Below are positions 48,731-61,100 of a DNA stretch of 64,000 nucleotides, in pieces. The notes beneath the pieces are model-generated. The model saw only the letters and a program-made list of their open reading frames with translations. It did not search any database and was not told the origin of the DNA. The position numbers and the translations under genes are program-made. The DNA is from Asterias amurensis (taxonomy: Eukaryota; Echinodermata; Asteroidea; Forcipulatida; Asteriidae). How positions within the stretch are numbered: position 1 is the first letter of the stretch; each line of letters opens with the position of its first letter. The stretch is from positions 23,686,476 through 23,750,475 of the forward strand of contig NC_092656.1 of assembly GCF_032118995.1 (NCBI RefSeq), written 5' to 3'.

Positions 48731-49254
48731 GAAAAATTAATATCACCTCGAAGAGTCAAGTGGTTACCAATAAACTAACGTGCGTGTACTTACACAATAA
48801 AAAATGGTTTGGTAGTTTTAATAGTAGCTTTGTAAACAATGTTAAATCACTAATTCTATGGTGATGAAAATTCCGAACTATCGAGAACATTAATTTGGGC
48901 CCCCGGAAGTTTACCATCCGGCCCGCATGTGCCCGTGGTTTAGTCGACAAGTAGGCCGCATGTCGGTGAAAGTGCGGTGCCATTTTCTTATGATTTTGGC
49001 TCTGAACATATTTAATAAGGGTTTGTTTAGTTAGGTTAATAATTTTCAATGGATTTTTGCTTCTTAACAGAGCGTGATTTAAAGGCACTGGCCGGATAAT
49101 TTCCCGAGGGCTCCGTTTTGTGCGTGATATGGACGGCACGCACACGCCTGATCGTTCAAGTGGTGTGCACACCCCTTCCAGACACCCCTTCCAGTGCAAT
49201 TGTTTTTGTTTGTCTTTACGATAATCATATTCCAATAATATTTGCAAGCTTTTT
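48731..49254. other. Unique subtelomeric sequence
   Basis: No recognised gene or element. This is the last non-repetitive DNA before the chromosome end. Confidence 0.45.
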
Positions 49255-49408
49255 CAGGGGGCGACTTTGGAAAGGGGGTAACTTTGTCAGGGGGCGACTT
49301 TGGAAAGGGGGTAACTTTGTCAGGGGGCGACTTTGGAAAGGGGGTAACTTTGTCAAAGGGCTACTTTGTAAAGGGGGTAACTTTGTCAGGAGGCGACTTT
49401 GGAAAGGG
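49255..49408 (+). repeat. 33-bp minisatellite abutting the telomere
   Basis: Units start at 49255, 49288, 49321, 49354 and 49387, each based on CAGGGGGCGACTTTGGAAAG then GGGGTAACTTTGT. The fourth unit is diverged (CAAAGGGCTACTTTGTAAAG). The fifth is cut at GGAAAGGG, where it continues directly as TTAGGG. Confidence 0.92.
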
Positions 49409-52071
49409 TTAGGGTTAGGGTTAGGGTTAGGGTTAGGGTTAGGGTTAGGGTTAGGGTTAGGGTTAGGGTTAGGGTTAGGGTTAGGGTTAGGGTTAGGGTT
49501 AGGGTTAGGGTTAGGGTTAGGGTTAGGGTTAGGGTTAGGGTTAGGGTTAGGGTTAGGGTTAGGGTTAGGGTTAGGGTTAGGGTTAGGGTTAGGGTTAGGG
49601 TTAGGGTTAGGGTTAGGGTTAGGGTTAGGGTTAGGGTTAGGGTTAGGGTTAGGGTTAGGGTTAGGGTTAGGGTTAGGGTTAGGGTTAGGGTTAGGGTTAG
49701 GGTTAGGGTTAGGGTTAGGGTTAGGGTTAGGGTTAGGGTTAGGGTTAGGGTTAGGGTTAGGGTTAGGGTTAGGGTTAGGGTTAGGGTTAGGGTTAGGGTT
49801 AGGGTTAGGGTTAGGGTTAGGGTTAGGGTTAGGGTTAGGGTTAGGGTTAGGGTTAGGGTTAGGGTTAGGGTTAGGGTTAGGGTTAGGGTTAGGGTTAGGG
49901 TTAGGGTTAGGGTTAGGGTTAGGGTTAGGGTTAGGGTTAGGGTTAGGGTTAGGGTTAGGGTTAGGGTTAGGGTTAGGGTTAGGGTTAGGGTTAGGGTTAG
50001 GGTTAGGGTTAGGGTTAGGGTTAGGGTTAGGGTTAGGGTTAGGGTTAGGGTTAGGGTTAGGGTTAGGGTTAGGGTTAGGGTTAGGGTTAGGGTTAGGGTT
50101 AGGGTTAGGGTTAGGGTTAGGGTTAGGGTTAGGGTTAGGGTTAGGGTTAGGGTTAGGGTTAGGGTTAGGGTTAGGGTTAGGGTTAGGGTTAGGGTTAGGG
50201 TTAGGGTTAGGGTTAGGGTTAGGGTTAGGGTTAGGGTTAGGGTTAGGGTTAGGGTTAGGGTTAGGGTTAGGGTTAGGGTTAGGGTTAGGGTTAGGGTTAG
50301 GGTTAGGGTTAGGGTTAGGGTTAGGGTTAGGGTTAGGGTTAGGGTTAGGGTTAGGGTTAGGGTTAGGGTTAGGGTTAGGGTTAGGGTTAGGGTTAGGGTT
50401 AGGGTTAGGGTTAGGGTTAGGGTTAGGGTTAGGGTTAGGGTTAGGGTTAGGGTTAGGGTTAGGGTTAGGGTTAGGGTTAGGGTTAGGGTTAGGGTTAGGG
50501 TTAGGGTTAGGGTTAGGGTTAGGGTTAGGGTTAGGGTTAGGGTTAGGGTTAGGGTTAGGGTTAGGGTTAGGGTTAGGGTTAGGGTTAGGGTTAGGGTTAG
50601 GGTTAGGGTTAGGGTTAGGGTTAGGGTTAGGGTTAGGGTTAGGGTTAGGGTTAGGGTTAGGGTTAGGGTTAGGGTTAGGGTTAGGGTTAGGGTTAGGGTT
50701 AGGGTTAGGGTTAGGGTTAGGGTTAGGGTTAGGGTTAGGGTTAGGGTTAGGGTTAGGGTTAGGGTTAGGGTTAGGGTTAGGGTTAGGGTTAGGGTTAGGG
50801 TTAGGGTTAGGGTTAGGGTTAGGGTTAGGGTTAGGGTTAGGGTTAGGGTTAGGGTTAGGGTTAGGGTTAGGGTTAGGGTTAGGGTTAGGGTTAGGGTTAG
50901 GGTTAGGGTTAGGGTTAGGGTTAGGGTTAGGGTTAGGGTTAGGGTTAGGGTTAGGGTTAGGGTTAGGGTTAGGGTTAGGGTTAGGGTTAGGGTTAGGGTT
51001 AGGGTTAGGGTTAGGGTTAGGGTTAGGGTTAGGGTTAGGGTTAGGGTTAGGGTTAGGGTTAGGTTAGGGTTAGGGTTAGGGTTAGGGTTAGGGTTAGGGT
51101 TAGGGTTAGGGTTAGGGTTAGGGTTAGGGTTAGGGTTAGGGTTAGGGTTAGGGTTAGGGTTAGGGTTAGGGTTAGGGTTAGGGTTAGGGTTAGGGTTAGG
51201 GTTAGGGTTAGGGTTAGGGTTAGGGTTAGGGTTAGGGTTAGGGTTAGGGTTAGGGTTAGGGTTAGGGTTAGGGTTAGGGTTAGGGTTAGGGTTAGGGTTA
51301 GGGTTAGGGTTAGGGTTAGGGTTAGGGTTAGGGTTAGGGTTAGGGTTAGGGTTAGGGTTAGGGTTAGGGTTAGGGTTAGGGTTAGGGTTAGGGTTAGGGT
51401 TAGGGTTAGGGTTAGGGTTAGGGTTAGGGTTAGGGTTAGGGTTAGGGTTAGGGTTAGGGTTAGGGTTAGGGTTAGGGTTAGGGTTAGGGTTAGGGTTAGG
51501 GTTAGGGTTAGGGTTAGGGTTAGGGTTAGGGTTAGGGTTAGGGTTAGGGTTAGGGTTAGGGTTAGGGTTAGGGTTAGGGTTAGGGTTAGGGTTAGGGTTA
51601 GGGTTAGGGTTAGGGTTAGGGTTAGGGTTAGGGTTAGGGTTAGGGTTAGGGTTAGGGTTAGGGTTAGGGTTAGGGTTAGGGTTAGGGTTAGGGTTAGGGT
51701 TAGGGTTAGGGTTAGGGTTAGGGTTAGGGTTAGGGTTAGGGTTAGGGTTAGGGTTAGGGTTAGGGTTAGGGTTAGGGTTAGGGTTAGGGTTAGGGTTAGG
51801 GTTAGGGTTAGGGTTAGGGTTAGGGTTAGGGTTAGGGTTAGGGTTAGGGTTAGGGTTAGGGTTAGGGTTAGGGTTAGGGTTAGGGTTAGGGTTAGGGTTA
51901 GGGTTAGGGTTAGGGTTAGGGTTAGGGTTAGGGTTAGGGTTAGGGTTAGGGTTAGGGTTAGGGTTAGGGTTAGGGTTAGGGTTAGGGTTAGGGTTAGGGT
52001 TAGGGTTAGGGTTAGGGTTAGGGTTAGGGTTAGGGTTAGGGTTAGGGTTAGGGTTAGGGTTAGGGTTAGGG

Positions 52072-52112
<41 letters not shown>

Positions 52113-55100
52113 GGTTAGGGTTAGGGTTAGGGTTAGGGTTAGGGTTAGGGTTAGGGTTAGGGTTAGGGTTAGGGTTAGGGTTAGGGTTAGGGTTAGGGTT
52201 AGGGTTAGGGTTAGGGTTAGGGTTAGGGTTAGGGTTAGGGTTAGGGTTAGGGTTAGGGTTAGGGTTAGGGTTAGGGTTAGGGTTAGGGTTAGGGTTAGGG
52301 TTAGGGTTAGGGTTAGGGTTAGGGTTAGGGTTAGGGTTAGGGTTAGGGTTAGGGTTAGGGTTAGGGTTAGGGTTAGGGTTAGGGTTAGGGTTAGGGTTAG
52401 GGTTAGGGTTAGGGTTAGGGTTAGGGTTAGGGTTAGGGTTAGGGTTAGGGTTAGGGTTAGGGTTAGGGTTAGGGTTAGGGTTAGGGTTAGGGTTAGGGTT
52501 AGGGTTAGGGTTAGGGTTAGGGTTAGGGTTAGGGTTAGGGTTAGGGTTAGGGTTAGGGTTAGGGTTAGGGTTAGGGTTAGGGTTAGGGTTAGGGTTAGGG
52601 TTAGGGTTAGGGTTAGGGTTAGGGTTAGGGTTAGGGTTAGGGTTAGGGTTAGGGTTAGGGTTAGGGTTAGGGTTAGGGTTAGGGTTAGGGTTAGGGTTAG
52701 GGTTAGGGTTAGGGTTAGGGTTAGGGTTAGGGTTAGGGTTAGGGTTAGGGTTAGGGTTAGGGTTAGGGTTAGGGTTAGGGTTAGGGTTAGGGTTAGGGTT
52801 AGGGTTAGGGTTAGGGTTAGGGTTAGGGTTAGGGTTAGGGTTAGGGTTAGGGTTAGGGTTAGGGTTAGGGTTAGGGTTAGGGTTAGGGTTAGGGTTAGGG
52901 TTAGGGTTAGGGTTAGGGTTAGGGTTAGGGTTAGGGTTAGGGTTAGGGTTAGGGTTAGGGTTAGGGTTAGGGTTAGGGTTAGGGTTAGGGTTAGGGTTAG
53001 GGTTAGGGTTAGGGTTAGGGTTAGGGTTAGGGTTAGGGTTAGGGTTAGGGTTAGGGTTAGGGTTAGGGTTAGGGTTAGGGTTAGGGTTAGGGTTAGGGTT
53101 AGGGTTAGGGTTAGGGTTAGGGTTAGGGTTAGGGTTAGGGTTAGGGTTAGGGTTAGGGTTAGGGTTAGGGTTAGGGTTAGGGTTAGGGTTAGGGTTAGGG
53201 TTAGGGTTAGGGTTAGGGTTAGGGTTAGGGTTAGGGTTAGGGTTAGGGTTAGGGTTAGGGTTAGGGTTAGGGTTAGGGTTAGGGTTAGGGTTAGGGTTAG
53301 GGTTAGGGTTAGGGTTAGGGTTAGGGTTAGGGTTAGGGTTAGGGTTAGGGTTAGGGTTAGGGTTAGGGTTAGGGTTAGGGTTAGGGTTAGGGTTAGGGTT
53401 AGGGTTAGGGTTAGGGTTAGGGTTAGGGTTAGGGTTAGGGTTAGGGTTAGGGTTAGGGTTAGGGTTAGGGTTAGGGTTAGGGTTAGGGTTAGGGTTAGGG
53501 TTAGGGTTAGGGTTAGGGTTAGGGTTAGGGTTAGGGTTAGGGTTAGGGTTAGGGTTAGGGTTAGGGTTAGGGTTAGGGTTAGGGTTAGGGTTAGGGTTAG
53601 GGTTAGGGTTAGGGTTAGGGTTAGGGTTAGGGTTAGGGTTAGGGTTAGGGTTAGGGTTAGGGTTAGGGTTAGGGTTAGGGTTAGGGTTAGGGTTAGGGTT
53701 AGGGTTAGGGTTAGGGTTAGGGTTAGGGTTAGGGTTAGGGTTAGGGTTAGGGTTAGGGTTAGGGTTAGGGTTAGGGTTAGGGTTAGGGTTAGGGTTAGGG
53801 TTAGGGTTAGGGTTAGGGTTAGGGTTAGGGTTAGGGTTAGGGTTAGGGTTAGGGTTAGGGTTAGGGTTAGGGTTAGGGTTAGGGTTAGGGTTAGGGTTAG
53901 GGTTAGGGTTAGGGTTAGGGTTAGGGTTAGGGTTAGGGTTAGGGTTAGGGTTAGGGTTAGGGTTAGGGTTAGGGTTAGGGTTAGGGTTAGGGTTAGGGTT
54001 AGGGTTAGGGTTAGGGTTAGGGTTAGGGTTAGGGTTAGGGTTAGGGTTAGGGTTAGGGTTAGGGTTAGGGTTAGGGTTAGGGTTAGGGTTAGGGTTAGGG
54101 TTAGGGTTAGGGTTAGGGTTAGGGTTAGGGTTAGGGTTAGGGTTAGGGTTAGGGTTAGGGTTAGGGTTAGGGTTAGGGTTAGGGTTAGGGTTAGGGTTAG
54201 GGTTAGGGTTAGGGTTAGGGTTAGGGTTAGGGTTAGGGTTAGGGTTAGGGTTAGGGTTAGGGTTAGGGTTAGGGTTAGGGTTAGGGTTAGGGTTAGGGTT
54301 AGGGTTAGGGTTAGGGTTAGGGTTAGGGTTAGGGTTAGGGTTAGGGTTAGGGTTAGGGTTAGGGTTAGGGTTAGGGTTAGGGTTAGGGTTAGGGTTAGGG
54401 TTAGGGTTAGGGTTAGGGTTAGGGTTAGGGTTAGGGTTAGGGTTAGGGTTAGGGTTAGGGTTAGGGTTAGGGTTAGGGTTAGGGTTAGGGTTAGGGTTAG
54501 GGTTAGGGTTAGGGTTAGGGTTAGGGTTAGGGTTAGGGTTAGGGTTAGGGTTAGGGTTAGGGTTAGGGTTAGGGTTAGGGTTAGGGTTAGGGTTAGGGTT
54601 AGGGTTAGGGTTAGGGTTAGGGTTAGGGTTAGGGTTAGGGTTAGGGTTAGGGTTAGGGTTAGGGTTAGGGTTAGGGTTAGGGTTAGGGTTAGGGTTAGGG
54701 TTAGGGTTAGGGTTAGGGTTAGGGTTAGGGTTAGGGTTAGGGTTAGGGTTAGGGTTAGGGTTAGGGTTAGGGTTAGGGTTAGGGTTAGGGTTAGGGTTAG
54801 GGTTAGGGTTAGGGTTAGGGTTAGGGTTAGGGTTAGGGTTAGGGTTAGGGTTAGGGTTAGGGTTAGGGTTAGGGTTAGGGTTAGGGTTAGGGTTAGGGTT
54901 AGGGTTAGGGTTAGGGTTAGGGTTAGGGTTAGGGTTAGGGTTAGGGTTAGGGTTAGGGTTAGGGTTAGGGTTAGGGTTAGGGTTAGGGTTAGGGTTAGGG
55001 TTAGGGTTAGGGTTAGGGTTAGGGTTAGGGTTAGGGTTAGGGTTAGGGTTAGGGTTAGGGTTAGGGTTAGGGTTAGGGTTAGGGTTAGGGTTAGGGTTAG

Positions 55101-58100
55101 GGTTAGGGTTAGGGTTAGGGTTAGGGTTAGGGTTAGGGTTAGGGTTAGGGTTAGGGTTAGGGTTAGGGTTAGGGTTAGGGTTAGGGTTAGGGTTAGGGTT
55201 AGGGTTAGGGTTAGGGTTAGGGTTAGGGTTAGGGTTAGGGTTAGGGTTAGGGTTAGGGTTAGGGTTAGGGTTAGGGTTAGGGTTAGGGTTAGGGTTAGGG
55301 TTAGGGTTAGGGTTAGGGTTAGGGTTAGGGTTAGGGTTAGGGTTAGGGTTAGGGTTAGGGTTAGGGTTAGGGTTAGGGTTAGGGTTAGGGTTAGGGTTAG
55401 GGTTAGGGTTAGGGTTAGGGTTAGGGTTAGGGTTAGGGTTAGGGTTAGGGTTAGGGTTAGGGTTAGGGTTAGGGTTAGGGTTAGGGTTAGGGTTAGGGTT
55501 AGGGTTAGGGTTAGGGTTAGGGTTAGGGTTAGGGTTAGGGTTAGGGTTAGGGTTAGGGTTAGGGTTAGGGTTAGGGTTAGGGTTAGGGTTAGGGTTAGGG
55601 TTAGGGTTAGGGTTAGGGTTAGGGTTAGGGTTAGGGTTAGGGTTAGGGTTAGGGTTAGGGTTAGGGTTAGGGTTAGGGTTAGGGTTAGGGTTAGGGTTAG
55701 GGTTAGGGTTAGGGTTAGGGTTAGGGTTAGGGTTAGGGTTAGGGTTAGGGTTAGGGTTAGGGTTAGGGTTAGGGTTAGGGTTAGGGTTAGGGTTAGGGTT
55801 AGGGTTAGGGTTAGGGTTAGGGTTAGGGTTAGGGTTAGGGTTAGGGTTAGGGTTAGGGTTAGGGTTAGGGTTAGGGTTAGGGTTAGGGTTAGGGTTAGGG
55901 TTAGGGTTAGGGTTAGGGTTAGGGTTAGGGTTAGGGTTAGGGTTAGGGTTAGGGTTAGGGTTAGGGTTAGGGTTAGGGTTAGGGTTAGGGTTAGGGTTAG
56001 GGTTAGGGTTAGGGTTAGGGTTAGGGTTAGGGTTAGGGTTAGGGTTAGGGTTAGGGTTAGGGTTAGGGTTAGGGTTAGGGTTAGGGTTAGGGTTAGGGTT
56101 AGGGTTAGGGTTAGGGTTAGGGTTAGGGTTAGGGTTAGGGTTAGGGTTAGGGTTAGGGTTAGGGTTAGGGTTAGGGTTAGGGTTAGGGTTAGGGTTAGGG
56201 TTAGGGTTAGGGTTAGGGTTAGGGTTAGGGTTAGGGTTAGGGTTAGGGTTAGGGTTAGGGTTAGGGTTAGGGTTAGGGTTAGGGTTAGGGTTAGGGTTAG
56301 GGTTAGGGTTAGGGTTAGGGTTAGGGTTAGGGTTAGGGTTAGGGTTAGGGTTAGGGTTAGGGTTAGGGTTAGGGTTAGGGTTAGGGTTAGGGTTAGGGTT
56401 AGGGTTAGGGTTAGGGTTAGGGTTAGGGTTAGGGTTAGGGTTAGGGTTAGGGTTAGGGTTAGGGTTAGGGTTAGGGTTAGGGTTAGGGTTAGGGTTAGGG
56501 TTAGGGTTAGGGTTAGGGTTAGGGTTAGGGTTAGGGTTAGGGTTAGGGTTAGGGTTAGGGTTAGGGTTAGGGTTAGGGTTAGGGTTAGGGTTAGGGTTAG
56601 GGTTAGGGTTAGGGTTAGGGTTAGGGTTAGGGTTAGGGTTAGGGTTAGGGTTAGGGTTAGGGTTAGGGTTAGGGTTAGGGTTAGGGTTAGGGTTAGGGTT
56701 AGGGTTAGGGTTAGGGTTAGGGTTAGGGTTAGGGTTAGGGTTAGGGTTAGGGTTAGGGTTAGGGTTAGGGTTAGGGTTAGGGTTAGGGTTAGGGTTAGGG
56801 TTAGGGTTAGGGTTAGGGTTAGGGTTAGGGTTAGGGTTAGGGTTAGGGTTAGGGTTAGGGTTAGGGTTAGGGTTAGGGTTAGGGTTAGGGTTAGGGTTAG
56901 GGTTAGGGTTAGGGTTAGGGTTAGGGTTAGGGTTAGGGTTAGGGTTAGGGTTAGGGTTAGGGTTAGGGTTAGGGTTAGGGTTAGGGTTAGGGTTAGGGTT
57001 AGGGTTAGGGTTAGGGTTAGGGTTAGGGTTAGGGTTAGGGTTAGGGTTAGGGTTAGGGTTAGGGTTAGGGTTAGGGTTAGGGTTAGGGTTAGGGTTAGGG
57101 TTAGGGTTAGGGTTAGGGTTAGGGTTAGGGTTAGGGTTAGGGTTAGGGTTAGGGTTAGGGTTAGGGTTAGGGTTAGGGTTAGGGTTAGGGTTAGGGTTAG
57201 GGTTAGGGTTAGGGTTAGGGTTAGGGTTAGGGTTAGGGTTAGGGTTAGGGTTAGGGTTAGGGTTAGGGTTAGGGTTAGGGTTAGGGTTAGGGTTAGGGTT
57301 AGGGTTAGGGTTAGGGTTAGGGTTAGGGTTAGGGTTAGGGTTAGGGTTAGGGTTAGGGTTAGGGTTAGGGTTAGGGTTAGGGTTAGGGTTAGGGTTAGGG
57401 TTAGGGTTAGGGTTAGGGTTAGGGTTAGGGTTAGGGTTAGGGTTAGGGTTAGGGTTAGGGTTAGGGTTAGGGTTAGGGTTAGGGTTAGGGTTAGGGTTAG
57501 GGTTAGGGTTAGGGTTAGGGTTAGGGTTAGGGTTAGGGTTAGGGTTAGGGTTAGGGTTAGGGTTAGGGTTAGGGTTAGGGTTAGGGTTAGGGTTAGGGTT
57601 AGGGTTAGGGTTAGGGTTAGGGTTAGGGTTAGGGTTAGGGTTAGGGTTAGGGTTAGGGTTAGGGTTAGGGTTAGGGTTAGGGTTAGGGTTAGGGTTAGGG
57701 TTAGGGTTAGGGTTAGGGTTAGGGTTAGGGTTAGGGTTAGGGTTAGGGTTAGGGTTAGGGTTAGGGTTAGGGTTAGGGTTAGGGTTAGGGTTAGGGTTAG
57801 GGTTAGGGTTAGGGTTAGGGTTAGGGTTAGGGTTAGGGTTAGGGTTAGGGTTAGGGTTAGGGTTAGGGTTAGGGTTAGGGTTAGGGTTAGGGTTAGGGTT
57901 AGGGTTAGGGTTAGGGTTAGGGTTAGGGTTAGGGTTAGGGTTAGGGTTAGGGTTAGGGTTAGGGTTAGGGTTAGGGTTAGGGTTAGGGTTAGGGTTAGGG
58001 TTAGGGTTAGGGTTAGGGTTAGGGTTAGGGTTAGGGTTAGGGTTAGGGTTAGGGTTAGGGTTAGGGTTAGGGTTAGGGTTAGGGTTAGGGTTAGGGTTAG

Positions 58101-61100
58101 GGTTAGGGTTAGGGTTAGGGTTAGGGTTAGGGTTAGGGTTAGGGTTAGGGTTAGGGTTAGGGTTAGGGTTAGGGTTAGGGTTAGGGTTAGGGTTAGGGTT
58201 AGGGTTAGGGTTAGGGTTAGGGTTAGGGTTAGGGTTAGGGTTAGGGTTAGGGTTAGGGTTAGGGTTAGGGTTAGGGTTAGGGTTAGGGTTAGGGTTAGGG
58301 TTAGGGTTAGGGTTAGGGTTAGGGTTAGGGTTAGGGTTAGGGTTAGGGTTAGGGTTAGGGTTAGGGTTAGGGTTAGGGTTAGGGTTAGGGTTAGGGTTAG
58401 GGTTAGGGTTAGGGTTAGGGTTAGGGTTAGGGTTAGGGTTAGGGTTAGGGTTAGGGTTAGGGTTAGGGTTAGGGTTAGGGTTAGGGTTAGGGTTAGGGTT
58501 AGGGTTAGGGTTAGGGTTAGGGTTAGGGTTAGGGTTAGGGTTAGGGTTAGGGTTAGGGTTAGGGTTAGGGTTAGGGTTAGGGTTAGGGTTAGGGTTAGGG
58601 TTAGGGTTAGGGTTAGGGTTAGGGTTAGGGTTAGGGTTAGGGTTAGGGTTAGGGTTAGGGTTAGGGTTAGGGTTAGGGTTAGGGTTAGGGTTAGGGTTAG
58701 GGTTAGGGTTAGGGTTAGGGTTAGGGTTAGGGTTAGGGTTAGGGTTAGGGTTAGGGTTAGGGTTAGGGTTAGGGTTAGGGTTAGGGTTAGGGTTAGGGTT
58801 AGGGTTAGGGTTAGGGTTAGGGTTAGGGTTAGGGTTAGGGTTAGGGTTAGGGTTAGGGTTAGGGTTAGGGTTAGGGTTAGGGTTAGGGTTAGGGTTAGGG
58901 TTAGGGTTAGGGTTAGGGTTAGGGTTAGGGTTAGGGTTAGGGTTAGGGTTAGGGTTAGGGTTAGGGTTAGGGTTAGGGTTAGGGTTAGGGTTAGGGTTAG
59001 GGTTAGGGTTAGGGTTAGGGTTAGGGTTAGGGTTAGGGTTAGGGTTAGGGTTAGGGTTAGGGTTAGGGTTAGGGTTAGGGTTAGGGTTAGGGTTAGGGTT
59101 AGGGTTAGGGTTAGGGTTAGGGTTAGGGTTAGGGTTAGGGTTAGGGTTAGGGTTAGGGTTAGGGTTAGGGTTAGGGTTAGGGTTAGGGTTAGGGTTAGGG
59201 TTAGGGTTAGGGTTAGGGTTAGGGTTAGGGTTAGGGTTAGGGTTAGGGTTAGGGTTAGGGTTAGGGTTAGGGTTAGGGTTAGGGTTAGGGTTAGGGTTAG
59301 GGTTAGGGTTAGGGTTAGGGTTAGGGTTAGGGTTAGGGTTAGGGTTAGGGTTAGGGTTAGGGTTAGGGTTAGGGTTAGGGTTAGGGTTAGGGTTAGGGTT
59401 AGGGTTAGGGTTAGGGTTAGGGTTAGGGTTAGGGTTAGGGTTAGGGTTAGGGTTAGGGTTAGGGTTAGGGTTAGGGTTAGGGTTAGGGTTAGGGTTAGGG
59501 TTAGGGTTAGGGTTAGGGTTAGGGTTAGGGTTAGGGTTAGGGTTAGGGTTAGGGTTAGGGTTAGGGTTAGGGTTAGGGTTAGGGTTAGGGTTAGGGTTAG
59601 GGTTAGGGTTAGGGTTAGGGTTAGGGTTAGGGTTAGGGTTAGGGTTAGGGTTAGGGTTAGGGTTAGGGTTAGGGTTAGGGTTAGGGTTAGGGTTAGGGTT
59701 AGGGTTAGGGTTAGGGTTAGGGTTAGGGTTAGGGTTAGGGTTAGGGTTAGGGTTAGGGTTAGGGTTAGGGTTAGGGTTAGGGTTAGGGTTAGGGTTAGGG
59801 TTAGGGTTAGGGTTAGGGTTAGGGTTAGGGTTAGGGTTAGGGTTAGGGTTAGGGTTAGGGTTAGGGTTAGGGTTAGGGTTAGGGTTAGGGTTAGGGTTAG
59901 GGTTAGGGTTAGGGTTAGGGTTAGGGTTAGGGTTAGGGTTAGGGTTAGGGTTAGGGTTAGGGTTAGGGTTAGGGTTAGGGTTAGGGTTAGGGTTAGGGTT
60001 AGGGTTAGGGTTAGGGTTAGGGTTAGGGTTAGGGTTAGGGTTAGGGTTAGGGTTAGGGTTAGGGTTAGGGTTAGGAGGTTAGGGTTAGGGTTAGGGTTAG
60101 GGTTAGGGTTAGGGTTAGGGTTAGGGTTAGGGTTAGGGTTAGGGTTAGGGTTAGGGTTAGGGTTAGGGTTAGGGTTAGGGTTAGGGTTAGGGTTAGGGTT
60201 AGGGTTAGGGTTAGGGTTAGGGTTAGGGTTAGGGTTAGGGTTAGGGTTAGGGTTAGGGTTAGGGTTAGGGTTAGGGTTAGGGTTAGGGTTAGGGTTAGGG
60301 TTAGGGTTAGGGTTAGGGTTAGGGTTAGGGTTAGGGTTAGGGTTAGGGTTAGGGTTAGGGTTAGGGTTAGGGTTAGGGTTAGGGTTAGGGTTAGGGTTAG
60401 GGTTAGGGTTAGGGTTAGGGTTAGGGTTAGGGTTAGGGTTAGGGTTAGGGTTAGGGTTAGGGTTAGGGTTAGGGTTAGGGTTAGGGTTAGGGTTAGGGTT
60501 AGGGTTAGGGTTAGGGTTAGGGTTAGGGTTAGGGTTAGGGTTAGGGTTAGGGTTAGGGTTAGGGTTAGGGTTAGGGTTAGGGTTAGGGTTAGGGTTAGGG
60601 TTAGGGTTAGGGTTAGGGTTAGGGTTAGGGTTAGGGTTAGGGTTAGGGTTAGGGTTAGGGTTAGGGTTAGGGTTAGGGTTAGGGTTAGGGTTAGGGTTAG
60701 GGTTAGGGTTAGGGTTAGGGTTAGGGTTAGGGTTAGGGTTAGGGTTAGGGTTAGGGTTAGGGTTAGGGTTAGGGTTAGGGTTAGGGTTAGGGTTAGGGTT
60801 AGGGTTAGGGTTAGGGTTAGGGTTAGGGTTAGGGTTAGGGTTAGGGTTAGGGTTAGGGTTAGGGTTAGGGTTAGGGTTAGGGTTAGGGTTAGGGTTAGGG
60901 TTAGGGTTAGGGTTAGGGTTAGGGTTAGGGTTAGGGTTAGGGTTAGGGTTAGGGTTAGGGTTAGGGTTAGGGTTAGGGTTAGGGTTAGGGTTAGGGTTAG
61001 GGTTAGGGTTAGGGTTAGGGTTAGGGTTAGGGTTAGGGTTAGGGTTAGGGTTAGGGTTAGGGTTAGGGTTAGGGTTAGGGTTAGGGTTAGGGTTAGGGTT

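Noticed and set aside
49118-51067. A 649-codon plus-strand open frame with a long Leu-Gly repeat
   Set aside because: It is the TTAGGG telomere read in frame plus the 33-bp minisatellite. No start context or conserved protein.
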